Assembly: GCF_902859585.1 (NCBI RefSeq)
Contig: NZ_CADIJM010000016.1
Location: 1 to 64,000, forward strand
DNA length: 64,000 bases
Direction: 5' to 3'
Origin: Achromobacter animicus
GTDB taxonomy: Bacteria; Pseudomonadota; Gammaproteobacteria; Burkholderiales; Burkholderiaceae_B
The stretch's first letter is position 1, and each line of letters begins with the position of its first letter. Shown here in pieces: positions 17,609 to 26,549 of this stretch. Position numbers and translations under genes: made by a program. The notes under the pieces were generated by a model. That model saw only the letters and a list, made by a program, of their open reading frames with translations. It had not been told where the DNA came from and did not search any database.

Positions 17609-18566
17609 AAGCCGTCGCGGCGTTATTCCTTTCCCAGACCAGATTTTCATTGGACAGCGTGTCCTCGCCATCCCAGCGGTACGCCACCAGCGGACCGCCG
17701 GCTGCGGCCGACCAGTCCAGGCAGGCGAGCTTCCCGCTCTCGATCTTGGGCTGCCCCTTGAACCAATGGTGGCCGATGAACACGGGCGCGCCGGTGATGG
17801 GCGTCCGTTTGAAGCCTTCGGGCAATGCCAAGCCGCGGATCTGCTCTTCCTGGCCGGCCGGCACCAAAGCGACCTCATGCAAGGCACCGGCCCAATCGCG
17901 CCAATTGGCAAGCCGCACGTGGTGATGGCGGTGCCCCTCCTTGTCCTCGATGTAGCGGCCGTCAGGCAATGCCAATTCCATTCCCGACGTGAGCAGCTTC
18001 CTGGCTTGCTCCAGATCCGAGCCCTTTTGATGCGTGGCCACCAGCATGGCGTCATCCAATGACTTGCCAGCCACCCAGCCCGCTTCGGTCAACGCTTTGA
18101 CGGCGCGGTCGTCCCAGCATGCATGCGCAACACGAATGCCGCCCAAGTCCATGCAGGGCGGCAATTGGCGGAACCAGGCAACCCAGGCGGCATGCTCGGG
18201 GCTGCCTTCCCCTATCTGATCGATGAAGGCGCCGTGCTGCTTGCGGTTCTTCCGGCACGTCGCCGAGTCGCCGCGATTGGGCCGCAGGAACTCGCCGGGA
18301 TGGTGAGGGTCTTCGACGGCATAGCCGATGGCATTGAATTCGTGGTTGCCCATGACGCACAGCGCCTGGCCGTCATCCATCATGGCGCGGACGATTTCCA
18401 GGACACGTCGCTGCCCGGCGCCGCGATCCACCAGATCGCCCAGGAATATTGCCTGCCGGCCTTGGGGGGCTTTGTAGCCTTTGCCCGCCGGCACATAGCC
18501 GAGACAACGCAGCAGCCCCTCAAGCTTCAGGTCTTCGCCGTGGATGTCGCCGATGATGTCGTACAT
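17598..18566 (-). CDS. Metallophosphoesterase (PrpE/ApaH-like)
   Basis: A calcineurin-like phosphoesterase of 322 residues from the ATG at 18566, with AGGAAGGAAG upstream. The motifs are DIIGDIHGE at the N-terminus, FLGDLVDRGAG near residue 45, and VMGNHEFNAIGYA near 73, with later His ligands in VAHACWDD and FIGHHWF. This motif order matches PrpE/ApaH-type Ser/Thr phosphatase or diadenosine-tetraphosphatase relatives. The substrate cannot be told from sequence. It lies convergent to and overlaps the c-di-GMP gene by 11 bases, so each mRNA carries antisense to the other's end. Confidence 0.85.
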   Translation of the reverse strand: MYDIIGDIHGEDLKLEGLLRCLGYVPAGKGYKAPQGRQAIFLGDLVDRGAGQRRVLEIVRAMMDDGQALCVMGNHEFNAIGYAVEDPHHPGEFLRPNRGDSATCRKNRKQHGAFIDQIGEGSPEHAAWVAWFRQLPPCMDLGGIRVAHACWDDRAVKALTEAGWVAGKSLDDAMLVATHQKGSDLEQARKLLTSGMELALPDGRYIEDKEGHRHHHVRLANWRDWAGALHEVALVPAGQEEQIRGLALPEGFKRTPITGAPVFIGHHWFKGQPKIESGKLACLDWSAAAGGPLVAYRWDGEDTLSNENLVWERNNAATAFKP

Positions 18567-18675
18567 GCGTCTTCCTTCCTGCAATCCCCCTGCCGGCTTG
18601 CGAGATGCGGCTCGCAAGCTGAGGAGATGAAACCGGAGTACGTTAGCATTGCGGCCAAAATTCCCACAAAGCAAA

Positions 18676-18699
18676 AAGCCCACCGTTTCCGGTGGGCTT
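18676..18699 (-). terminator. Rho-independent terminator after tRNA-Lys(CTT)
   Basis: AAGCCCACC at 18676-18684 and GGTGGGCTT at 18691-18699 form a nine-base-pair stem with a six-base loop. Read on the minus strand the hairpin is followed by TTT-rich sequence (the AAAAA at 18673-18677 on the plus strand). It lies 50 bp beyond the 3' end of the tRNA. Confidence 0.85.
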
Positions 18700-18749
18700 A
18701 GCGCTGGGTTACTGCTGCAGTTACTGCTAGAAGTACCGCCAAAGAATTC

Positions 18750-18825
18750 TGGTGGGCTGTGAGTGGCTCGAACACTCGACCTACGGATTAAGAGTCCGCT
18801 GCTCTACCAACTGAGCTAACAGCCC
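18750..18825 (-). tRNA. tRNA-Lys (anticodon CTT)
   Basis: On the minus strand the sequence folds as a full cloverleaf: acceptor GGGCTGT/ACAGCCC, D-arm TTAGCTCAGTTGGTAGAGC, anticodon loop CTCTTAA, T-loop GTTCGAGC and encoded CCA. The loop places CTT at positions 34-36, reading AAG lysine codons. It is 76 nt with CCA. Confidence 0.96.
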
Positions 18826-18966
18826 TGCAAGTCACTCACTTTGATCTGCTGCTGCGCTAAGCGCTGTAGCGTTTCGTTATGTGTGTGCTGCGAAGAAGAA
18901 AGATTATATGGGGCTTTTTTTGTTTGTGCAAGTCGGGTGGCGAAAAAGTTTTGAAGACATCCACTT

Positions 18967-19713
18967 TTAGGCCGCGTACCCGCCATCGACGGCCAAGCTC
19001 GCGCCCGTGACATAGCGCCCTTCCGGTCCTGCCAAGAATGCGACCATCCCCGCAATGTCACGCGCTTCCCCGTAGTGCGGCAAAGACAATACGGCAATCA
19101 GATCAGCCGCGCGGTCTCCGTCGGCCGGGTTCATATCAGTGTCGATGGGGCCCGGGTGTACGACGTTCACCGTGATACCGCGCGGCCCCAGATCGCGCGC
19201 CAGGCCTTGCGTCAGTCCGACCAACGCGGACTTGCTGGCGGCATACAGCGCAACACCCGCGCGGCCCGCGCGTGGGGCCAGGCAACTGCCGATGTTGATG
19301 ATGCGGCCGCCATCCGGCATCGAGCCCTGCGCCGTCTGGATGACGACGAAAGGCGCGCGCACATTGATGTCCATCGTCCGCTCGTAGTCGTCCAGGCTGG
19401 TGTCCGCGACATGCCCGGCCAGAAAAATGCCGGCGTTGTTGACCAGCACGTCGACAGGACCAAGTTCACGGATCGCATCTTCGACGGCGCGCTTGACCGC
19501 GGCGGCGTCCGCGGAATCGGCCTGGATGGCTATCGCGCGACGGCCCTGCGCCGTCAGCTCCTGCGCCAGCGCCCGGGCGGGCTCGGCGGACGATGCGCTG
19601 ACATAGGTGAAGGCCACATTCGCGCCGTCGGCGGCGAGGCGTCGAACAATGGCGGCGCCGATGCCTCGGCTGCCGCCCGTGACGAACGCCACTTTTCCGT
19701 TCAAGTTCTGCAT
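18967..19713 (-). CDS. SDR-family oxidoreductase
   Basis: A classical short-chain dehydrogenase of 248 residues from the ATG at 19713. It has the NAD(P)-binding VTGGSRGIGAA near residue 12, the structural NNAG, the catalytic Ser in INIGS and the active-site YAASK. The C-terminal DGGYAA is typical. The basic residues after the glycine motif favour NADPH. It is divergent from a TetR regulator across 114 bp that contain a dyad (19726-19745), so it is probably the regulator's target, as is common for TetR-SDR pairs responding to reactive or aromatic compounds. The substrate is unknown. Longer upstream in-frame starts run through the regulator gene and are rejected. Confidence 0.9.
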   Translation of the reverse strand: MQNLNGKVAFVTGGSRGIGAAIVRRLAADGANVAFTYVSASSAEPARALAQELTAQGRRAIAIQADSADAAAVKRAVEDAIRELGPVDVLVNNAGIFLAGHVADTSLDDYERTMDINVRAPFVVIQTAQGSMPDGGRIINIGSCLAPRAGRAGVALYAASKSALVGLTQGLARDLGPRGITVNVVHPGPIDTDMNPADGDRAADLIAVLSLPHYGEARDIAGMVAFLAGPEGRYVTGASLAVDGGYAA

Positions 19714-19725
19714 GGGAAACCTCGT

Positions 19726-19745
19726 TTTGTAGTGATCGGTACAAA
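19726..19745. promoter_or_regulatory. Probable TetR-family operator
   Basis: TTTGTA at 19726-19731 and TACAAA at 19740-19745 form an inverted repeat with eight bases between, 13 bp upstream of the SDR start. A TTGACC at 19771-19776 on the minus strand (GGTCAA on plus) could serve as -35 for the SDR promoter, placing the dyad over or just after the -10. Assigned to the adjacent TetR protein by position. Confidence 0.5.
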
Positions 19746-19827
19746 TATCATCGCCGCGCGCTTGCGGCACGGTCAACAATTTTTTATCGATCAACACAAA
19801 ATACGCGGCGCGAGTAAAATCGCGGGC

Positions 19828-20475
19828 ATGGCTGAACGTGGGCGCCCGCGGAACTTCGATCGTGCCCAGGCCTTGCAAAAGGCCATGGAAGTTTTTTGGT
19901 CGAAGGGATATGAAGGGGCATCGCTGACCGATCTGACGGAAGCGATGGGTATCAACTCGCCCAGCCTCTACGGCGCCTTTGGGTCCAAGGAAGGTCTTTT
20001 CCGCGAAGCCGTCGAGCTGTACCGCGAGACCGAGGGCGGCTCGGCGCGTCGCGCGCTGCTGGCGGCGCCGACGGCGCGCGACGCGGTGCAGGCCATGCTG
20101 CTGGCATCGGCCGAACGTTTCACCGCCCCGGGCTTGCCGCCTGGCTGCATGATCGTGCTGGGCGCACCCGCCGGTTGCGACAACCAGCCTGGCGTGGGGA
20201 ACTTCCTGGGAGACAACCGGCGCGAGATGCAAAGCCGCATCCTCGCTCGTCTGAACGCAGGCGCCGCGCAAGGCGAATTGCCCGCCGGCGCGGACTTGAA
20301 GGGGCTGGCCGCGTTCTACACGACGGTGCTGCATGGCATGTCCATCCAGGCGCGCGACGGCGCCAGCCGCAAGACCTTGCAGGCGGTGGCCCGGCAGGCG
20401 ATGCGCGCGTGGGACGCCCTGATCTGCGACGCCCCGCCGCCGTCCGGCGTGCCACCGGGCCGCGCCCGCAACTGA
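19828..20475 (+). CDS. TetR-family transcriptional regulator
   Basis: The 215-residue protein has an N-terminal TetR helix-turn-helix: GRPRNFDRAQALQKAMEVFW, then YEGASLTDLTEAMGINSPSL and YGAFGSKEGLFREAVELY. The C-terminal ligand domain starts with APTARDAVQAML and contains PGCMIVLGA, a Cys often seen in the subgroup that regulates nearby reductases. It is divergent from the SDR and 11 bp upstream of a diguanylate cyclase, so it may couple the SDR stress response to c-di-GMP. The ATG at 19828 begins the conserved GRPR motif. Confidence 0.9.
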   Translation: MAERGRPRNFDRAQALQKAMEVFWSKGYEGASLTDLTEAMGINSPSLYGAFGSKEGLFREAVELYRETEGGSARRALLAAPTARDAVQAMLLASAERFTAPGLPPGCMIVLGAPAGCDNQPGVGNFLGDNRREMQSRILARLNAGAAQGELPAGADLKGLAAFYTTVLHGMSIQARDGASRKTLQAVARQAMRAWDALICDAPPPSGVPPGRARN

Positions 20476-20486
20476 CGGATGCCGTC

Positions 20487-22079
20487 ATGTTCCGCGTCGA
20501 CCTGCGGCGTCTCATCCTGTGGATCAGCCTGCTGTCGGTCGTCGTGGTGCTTGCGGGCGGCCTGCATGCCAGCTATCTGGTGCAGCGCGATCTGCTGCTG
20601 CGCAATGCCATGGACACGAACCGCATCTATGCGTCCAAGCTGGCGCTGACCACCGATGCGCTGCTGAACGACATTCGCCGTTATCTCGCCTACAGCGCCG
20701 ACGAGCTGGCCGGCATGGAAAGCCGTCCCGAAAGCATGGCCGAGGAAACGCGCCGGCAGGAGCAGCAGCTGGGGCTTTTCAATTCCAGCTTTGTCTCATC
20801 ACCTCAAGGCAAGGTGCTGGCGGTGTCGCCGTCGTATCCGCAATTGCTGGGACATCAGTTGGTCAGCGACGCGGTCAAGCAGGCGCTTGCCGCCCGGCAG
20901 CCGACGATCAGCGAGCCGTTTCAGGCCAGCAACGGCCGCTGGCAGATCCTTTACACCCAGCCGATTTTTTCCCGCGATTTTCGCTATCTCGGCTTCATCG
21001 CCGGCTCGCTTTACCTGCACGAAGACAACGTGCTGGATCGTCTGCTGGACCAGCATTTCTACCGCGACGATTCCTTTCTCTACGTCATCGACCGCAAGGG
21101 CACGCTGATCTATCACCCCAACAGCGCGCAGCTTGGCAAGCCGGCCCCCGACAACGAAGCCTTTGCCTCGGCGCGGCGTGGCGAGACCGGCGAGCGGCGC
21201 TTCATCGACAACGAAGGCCGCGACATGCTGGCCGGGTTTGCGCCCGTGCCCAGCACCGGCTGGAGCATCATCGCGCAGCGGCCGGTGGACAGCACGCTTG
21301 CCCCGCTTTCGGACCTGTTGATGGCGACCGCCCGCAACACCCTGCCCTTGCTGCTGCTATCGGTAGCGCTGATCTGGCTGTTGTCGCGCTGGATCGCACG
21401 CCCATTGGGGCAGATGGCCAGCATTGCCAAGCGCATGCAGGACCCCGATTCCGCGGACCGTATCCGTGCCGTGCGCTCGTGGTATTTCGAGGCCGCGCAA
21501 CTGCGGCGCGCGCTGCTGATGGGACTGGCGTCGTTTCATCACAAGCTCAGCGACCTGCGCCGCGAAAACACGACCGACACGCTGACCGCGTTGCTGAACC
21601 GCCGCGGCATGGATGAGGCGCTGGCGCTGCTGGGCGCCGAAGGCACGCCGGTCGCCATCGTGGCGATCGACATCGATCACTTCAAGCGCATCAATGATCG
21701 TTATGGCCACGCGGCGGGCGATCAGGCCTTGCAGGCGCTGGCCGGCGTGATGCGCGAGGGATCGCGCAGCGGTGATGTGCTGACGCGGCCGGGCGGCGAA
21801 GAATTCGTGATGCTGCTGCCGGGCGCCAGCATGGCGGCGGCCATCGCGATTGCGCAGCGGCTGCGCGCGCGGCTTGCGACGCCGGCGGCGACGCCGCTAC
21901 CCGCCCCCCTCACCATCTCGGCCGGCGTGGCGCATTATCCGGAACAGGGCGCGACGCTGGAGGCGGTATTCGAGCGCGCCGACCAGGCGCTCTACTACGC
22001 CAAGAACCATGGCCGCAATGTGGTGTGCGCGGCCGACGAAGCCGCGCCGGATGGCTTTCGACTGATGCCCGGGGGCTGA
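20487..22079 (+). CDS. Membrane diguanylate cyclase with periplasmic dCACHE sensor
   Basis: This 530-residue protein makes c-di-GMP from GTP. A first transmembrane helix (about 9-32) leads into a periplasmic dCACHE-like sensor (about 35-285, with FLYVIDRKGTLIYHPNS and GWSIIAQRPVDSTLAPL), then a second helix (TLPLLLLSVALIWLLSRWIA), a HAMP-like linker and the GGDEF domain. The signature RPGGEEF near residue 436 is canonical, and DIDHFKRINDRYGHAAGDQAL carries the GTP-binding residues. No RxxD inhibitory site is obvious five residues before the signature (SRSGDVLTRPGGEEF). The ATG at 20487 follows the TetR stop closely, so they are co-transcribed. Confidence 0.93.
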   Translation: MFRVDLRRLILWISLLSVVVVLAGGLHASYLVQRDLLLRNAMDTNRIYASKLALTTDALLNDIRRYLAYSADELAGMESRPESMAEETRRQEQQLGLFNSSFVSSPQGKVLAVSPSYPQLLGHQLVSDAVKQALAARQPTISEPFQASNGRWQILYTQPIFSRDFRYLGFIAGSLYLHEDNVLDRLLDQHFYRDDSFLYVIDRKGTLIYHPNSAQLGKPAPDNEAFASARRGETGERRFIDNEGRDMLAGFAPVPSTGWSIIAQRPVDSTLAPLSDLLMATARNTLPLLLLSVALIWLLSRWIARPLGQMASIAKRMQDPDSADRIRAVRSWYFEAAQLRRALLMGLASFHHKLSDLRRENTTDTLTALLNRRGMDEALALLGAEGTPVAIVAIDIDHFKRINDRYGHAAGDQALQALAGVMREGSRSGDVLTRPGGEEFVMLLPGASMAAAIAIAQRLRARLATPAATPLPAPLTISAGVAHYPEQGATLEAVFERADQALYYAKNHGRNVVCAADEAAPDGFRLMPGG

Positions 22080-22179
22080 CCTTCACGCGCCGTGGCGGGA
22101 CGGGGACATCTGCGGTCACGCCGGCCCGCATATTCCTGTCACCTGGGCGGAACTGGCGCATTCGCCGGCACGCGCCCGC

Positions 22180-24255
22180 TTACTTCTTGGCCGGCGCCGG
22201 CGCCTTGGGCGGCTTGCGCATCTGCTCCAGCAGCGGGCCGCACGCATTCTCGTCATTGGCGCTGGGCGCGATCAGCGCCAGCAGCCCGGCCGCCGGCGTC
22301 AGCAGCACGCCGAGCGCCACCATGCCCGCGCCGCGCGCCGCCAGCGGGGCAACATGCACGCCTACATCGGGCGATCCGAACGTCCCGCGCACATACAACG
22401 GCGAGCGCAGCGAGAAGATGCGGAACCCCTTGCTGTCGGGATCGATGTCCAGGTCCATGGTCTCGTCCTTGAAGTTGGCCGAGCCGGTGATGGTGATCAG
22501 CGCGTTGTCCGTGTCGAAAACGAAGATGCGCGGCGTCATCACGCCGTTCTTCAATTCCAGGTCCGCCGCGCCGCAGTTGATCTTCACTTCGTCGTCGCCG
22601 AACAGCTTGGAGACCACGTAATTGGCGACGTTCAGACCGGCAAGCTCCATGAGGCTGCGGCTGATCACGCCGTCGTTGACCAGCATCTTGACGTCGCCAT
22701 TCGCCGAGCCCAGCAATGCCGCCACGGAGTTGCCGGTGCCGCTGATCGCGAGGTCGCCGTTCAGCTCGCCCAGCGTCTTCTGCATGGCTTCCGCCGACGG
22801 AAAGAGTTGCTTGAGCTGCAGGCGGCGCGCTTGCATATCGATACGGCCGGTGAGCGGCGCGCGCGAGCCGTCAAGGCGCGCAGTGGCGTTCATGGTGCCG
22901 CCCGCCATGCCGAAGCGCAGCGGATCCAGCGTGAGTTTGCCGTCCTGCAGGATGACATGCACCGACAGCTTGGACAGCGGCAGCTTGCTGTCATGGACGA
23001 TCCGGGCGGCGTCCAGCGAGACATCCGCGTCCATGTCGCGCCAGCGGTCCGTACGGAACTCTTGCGTGGGCAGAACCTTGCCGCCCTTCGGCTTAGCGGG
23101 CGCGTCCTTGGATTTATCCACGGCCGACTTCGGCCCGCCGCCCGACTGCACGCCGATCAGCGGACCCAGGTCGGCCATTTGCAGAAGCTTGGACGACAGC
23201 TTGCCGGTCAGCTTGGGCCTGGGCGCGCCCAGCGCGAACGTGATATCGCCATGCAGGTCGCTGTCGCCGACCTTGCCGTTGAAGTTCTTGTAGTCGAAGA
23301 CCGCGCCCCCGGGATTCTGCAGCTTGGCCACCAGATGGCCGTCGGTGCTGTAGGGCGGCGTGTCGGGCAGCGTCACGCCGGTCAACGGATAGAGCTGCGC
23401 CATGGACGAGCCGGACAGTTTCAGGTGCAGGTCCAGCGCGCCCAGATTCACAGGATCGGTCAGCGTGCCCGCGACCGATGCGCGCGTGCCGCCGATGGAC
23501 ACGTCGGCCTGCAAGGGGAACGGCTGCTTGGGGTCCTTCATGGCCAGCATGCCGCCGACCTTGCCTTCGCCCTTGGTGGCCAGCCCTTTGTACTTGCCAT
23601 CGACCTTCCAGCCGAATACGTAATCGCGCGGCGCCGGGGCCGTGCCGTCCTCGGGCACAAACGACTTACCCGTCACGTCGGCAAACGGCACGGGCTTGCC
23701 CAGCGGGTCGACCAGCACCGTCAGGTCGGCCTTGAGCATTTCGTCGGCATAGCCCACGCGGCCCTTGTCGAATCCGATCTCGTTGATGTCCAGCACCCAG
23801 GGCGAGGGCTCGCCCGATTCCGGCAGGGTGAAGACCCAATTGGCGCGGCCGTCGGCCAGCCGTTCCAGGTCGGCGGCCGGCTCCGTCAATTGAATATGCC
23901 GGATGACGACGTGCTGAGCCAGCAGCGGCAAGGGCGACAGGCTGAATTCCGCGCGCTTGAGCGTGGCGAAATGCGGCGCCTTGCCCCACTCCGTGTTGGC
24001 GATCGTGATGTCGTTGGCGACCACGCGCGGCCAGGGCACCCAGGACCGCAAGCCGCTTTCGCCGGGCTCGCGCTGCCATCGCACGCTCAGGTCGCCGTTG
24101 ATTGCAAAGGGGCGCCCCATGGCGGCGGTGGCCCGTTCGTTGATCATGGGCTTGGCGCGGTTCCAGTCGAAAGTGGCGATCACGATGATCAATACCGCCA
24201 CCAGCAGGGCAATGCCCCCTACAATCCCGATCGCTATTTTTCTTGTGCGCGTCAT
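22180..24255 (-). CDS. AsmA-family protein
   Basis: AsmA-like proteins are inner-membrane anchored, periplasm-spanning beta-groove proteins linked to outer-membrane lipid homeostasis. This one has 691 residues from the ATG at 24255 (AAGGA eight bases upstream). A single N-terminal helix (IAIGIVGGIALLVAVLIIVI) precedes the AsmA N-domain (PFAINGDLSVRWQ, HVVIRHIQLTEP). The C-terminal part has GELNGDLAISGTGNSVAALL and NCGAADLELKNGVMTPRIFV, the typical AsmA C-terminal repeat. The end is Ala/Pro/Lys-rich. It is alone on its strand, convergent with the diguanylate cyclase. Confidence 0.9.
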   Translation of the reverse strand: MTRTRKIAIGIVGGIALLVAVLIIVIATFDWNRAKPMINERATAAMGRPFAINGDLSVRWQREPGESGLRSWVPWPRVVANDITIANTEWGKAPHFATLKRAEFSLSPLPLLAQHVVIRHIQLTEPAADLERLADGRANWVFTLPESGEPSPWVLDINEIGFDKGRVGYADEMLKADLTVLVDPLGKPVPFADVTGKSFVPEDGTAPAPRDYVFGWKVDGKYKGLATKGEGKVGGMLAMKDPKQPFPLQADVSIGGTRASVAGTLTDPVNLGALDLHLKLSGSSMAQLYPLTGVTLPDTPPYSTDGHLVAKLQNPGGAVFDYKNFNGKVGDSDLHGDITFALGAPRPKLTGKLSSKLLQMADLGPLIGVQSGGGPKSAVDKSKDAPAKPKGGKVLPTQEFRTDRWRDMDADVSLDAARIVHDSKLPLSKLSVHVILQDGKLTLDPLRFGMAGGTMNATARLDGSRAPLTGRIDMQARRLQLKQLFPSAEAMQKTLGELNGDLAISGTGNSVAALLGSANGDVKMLVNDGVISRSLMELAGLNVANYVVSKLFGDDEVKINCGAADLELKNGVMTPRIFVFDTDNALITITGSANFKDETMDLDIDPDSKGFRIFSLRSPLYVRGTFGSPDVGVHVAPLAARGAGMVALGVLLTPAAGLLALIAPSANDENACGPLLEQMRKPPKAPAPAKK

Positions 24256-24603
24256 GGTTACTATCCTTGGCTTGGCTGCCGGCCGCACACCGCTGGCCGG
24301 ACTTGCTACCCCAGGGTATCGCGGCCTGTTGCGGCGGTCGGACGGAACGACGCCATAATGTGTGCGGATTTTTCCGGGCGGTCGCGCCGGGCAGGCATGT
24401 CAACGGCACGAACGTCCGCGGCGTTGCGCAGCAAGTGCTGTGCCCGGGCGCCGGCGCCGCCGTTACAAACAGAGACCACTAGGGCGTGCGAAGAACTGCC
24501 TTATAGGACGCCCTCACAGAATTTTTGACCCCGGCGCGGTTCCAATGCCAAATGACCGAATCCGCCCGCGCCGGGTGGTGAAGCAGGACAACCTGGAGGC
24601 CCG
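24256..24603. other. 348-bp divergent intergenic region
   Basis: This gap lies between the AsmA gene and the LtaS-like gene. It contains an inverted repeat AGGGCGT (24481-24487) / ACGCCCT (24508-24514) followed by a run of five T at 24523-24527, which could be an attenuator for the downstream gene. TTGCGG at 24329 and CATAAT at 24354 are a weak promoter pair with 19-bp spacing. No credible gene is present. Confidence 0.4.
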
Positions 24604-26526
24604 ATGCGGCATTCAACCTTGATTTTCGTGTTGGCGGCGTTCGCGCTGCTGACGCTCAGCCGTCTGGCGCTTGCGCTGTGGCAATGGCAGCGCGTGCGCA
24701 ATGCCGGCGGTCTCGCGCCCTTGCTGCTGCGGGGACTGCGCATCGACGCGCATCAGATTGCGGTGCTGGCGGCGCTGCCGGCCGTCCTGTCGCCGCTTTT
24801 CGGTCACATTCCCTTGGCGGCAAACCTGGCCGCCGGCTGGTATCTGGTGGCGTTCGTGCTGCTGGCGTTCCTGGAAGTGGCGACGCCGCCCTTCATCATC
24901 GAATACGACTCCCGTCCCAACCGCCTGTTTGTCGAATACCTGAAGCATCCGCGCGAGGTTTCCGGAATGCTGTGGCGCGGTTACAAGGGCGCGCTGCTGG
25001 GCGGGCTGGGCGCGCTGGCGCTCATCGGCTGGGCCGCCTGGACCTTGCTGGGCCACGCGCGTCCCGACGCGCCTTTGACGTGGTGGCAGATGCCGCTTGC
25101 CAGCGTGGCGATCCTGGCCGTGGTGATCCTGGCCATCCGCGGCACGCTGAGCCACCGTCCGATCAACCCGTCTTCGGTGGCCTATAGCTCCGACGGGATG
25201 CTCAATACCCTGGCGTTGAACTCGCTGTACAACGTGTTCTACGCGGTCTACAGCATGAAGAACGAAAAGTCGGCCTCCGCCGTGTATGGCGGCATGGACG
25301 ACGACAAGATGCACGCCCTGGTGCTGGCGCAGTCCGGACTGCCGTATCCGCCGCCGAACCCCGATTACCCCAGCCTGCACCGCCAGCCGGCCACCCGCAA
25401 GACGCACCGCCCGCTCAACCTGGTCATCATTCTTGAAGAAAGCCTGGGCGCGCAGTACAGCGCAGCGCTGGGCGGCGCCAACCTGACGCCGGAACTGGAT
25501 GCGCTGGCGCGCGACGCCTGGTCCTTCACGCGCGCCTACGCCACCGGCACCCGTTCGGTGCGCGGCCTGGAGGCCGTGACCACCGGCTTTCTTCCCACCC
25601 CCGCGCAGGCGGTGCTGAAGCTGCCGCGCTCGCAGCGCGGGTTCTTCTCGCTGGCGGATCTGCTGGGACGCCACGGTTATCACTCGCGCTTCATCTATGG
25701 CGGCGAGTCGCACTTCGACAACATGAAGGGCTTCTTCCTGGGCAACGGTTTCAAGCAGATTGTCGACCGGGCCGATTTTGTCGACCCGGCATTCGTCGGC
25801 ACCTGGGGGGCCTCGGACGAGGACATGTTCAACCAGCTGGACCGCCTGCTGCGCGAAGACGGCGACCTGCCTACCTTCACCCTGGCGTTCAGTGTGTCCA
25901 ACCACACGCCGTGGGAGTATCCGGCGGGCCGCATCGAGACCGACGGCAATCCCGCCACGGTCGAGAACACGGTGCGCTATGCCGACTGGGCGCTGGGCCG
26001 GTTCTTCGAGAAGGCGAAGGCGTCGCCGTATTGGGAGAACACTGTCTTCCTGGTGGCGGCGGACCACGATTCGCGGGTGTTTGGCGCCAGCCTGGTGCCG
26101 GTGCGCCACTTTCATATCCCGGCCGTGATCCTGGGCGCCGGCATCGAGGCGCGGCGCGACGACCGCCTGGTCAGCCAGATCGACCTGCCGCCGACGCTGC
26201 TGTCGCTGATCGGCGTGGATACCGAGCATCCGATGATCGGGCACGACCTTACGCGCAGCACGCCGGGACGCGCGATCATGCAGTACGACAGCACCTACGG
26301 CTATCTGAAGGGCGACGATCTGCTGGTGCTGGCGCCCAACAAGACGGCGGTGCAATACCGCTACACCGCGCCCGAGGACTACGCCCCCGCGCCGCTGAAC
26401 CCCGAACTGGCGACCGAGGCGCTGGCGCACGCGTTGTGGCCAAGCTGGGCTTACCGCGAGGGGCGTTACAGCCTGCCGGGGCAGGCGCCGGTACAGACCG
26501 GGCAGGAGAACGGCCGCGCCGCCTGA
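24604..26526 (+). CDS. LtaS-like sulfatase-fold transferase
   Basis: A membrane enzyme of the LtaS/OpgB alkaline-phosphatase superfamily that moves phosphoglycerol or phosphoethanolamine groups onto envelope glycans or lipids. Of 640 residues, the first 190 carry about five transmembrane helices; the rest is a periplasmic sulfatase domain. NLVIILEESLGAQYSAALGG provides the first metal ligands, YATGTRSVRGLEA holds the Thr nucleophile, YGGESHFDNMKGFF and VAADHDSRVFG supply further metal ligands. GGAGG lies upstream of the ATG. It may modify osmoregulated periplasmic glucans or lipids in this Gram-negative; the acceptor is not shown by the sequence. Confidence 0.88.
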   Translation: MRHSTLIFVLAAFALLTLSRLALALWQWQRVRNAGGLAPLLLRGLRIDAHQIAVLAALPAVLSPLFGHIPLAANLAAGWYLVAFVLLAFLEVATPPFIIEYDSRPNRLFVEYLKHPREVSGMLWRGYKGALLGGLGALALIGWAAWTLLGHARPDAPLTWWQMPLASVAILAVVILAIRGTLSHRPINPSSVAYSSDGMLNTLALNSLYNVFYAVYSMKNEKSASAVYGGMDDDKMHALVLAQSGLPYPPPNPDYPSLHRQPATRKTHRPLNLVIILEESLGAQYSAALGGANLTPELDALARDAWSFTRAYATGTRSVRGLEAVTTGFLPTPAQAVLKLPRSQRGFFSLADLLGRHGYHSRFIYGGESHFDNMKGFFLGNGFKQIVDRADFVDPAFVGTWGASDEDMFNQLDRLLREDGDLPTFTLAFSVSNHTPWEYPAGRIETDGNPATVENTVRYADWALGRFFEKAKASPYWENTVFLVAADHDSRVFGASLVPVRHFHIPAVILGAGIEARRDDRLVSQIDLPPTLLSLIGVDTEHPMIGHDLTRSTPGRAIMQYDSTYGYLKGDDLLVLAPNKTAVQYRYTAPEDYAPAPLNPELATEALAHALWPSWAYREGRYSLPGQAPVQTGQENGRAA

Positions 26527-26549
26527 CGCGGGCCGTTCAGTACAAGGCG

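Noticed and set aside
22354-24528. 724-residue plus-strand open frame antisense to the AsmA gene
   Set aside because: Composition is Arg/His/Gly-rich with no family motif, and the opposite strand carries clear AsmA motifs; it is a GC-rich shadow frame.
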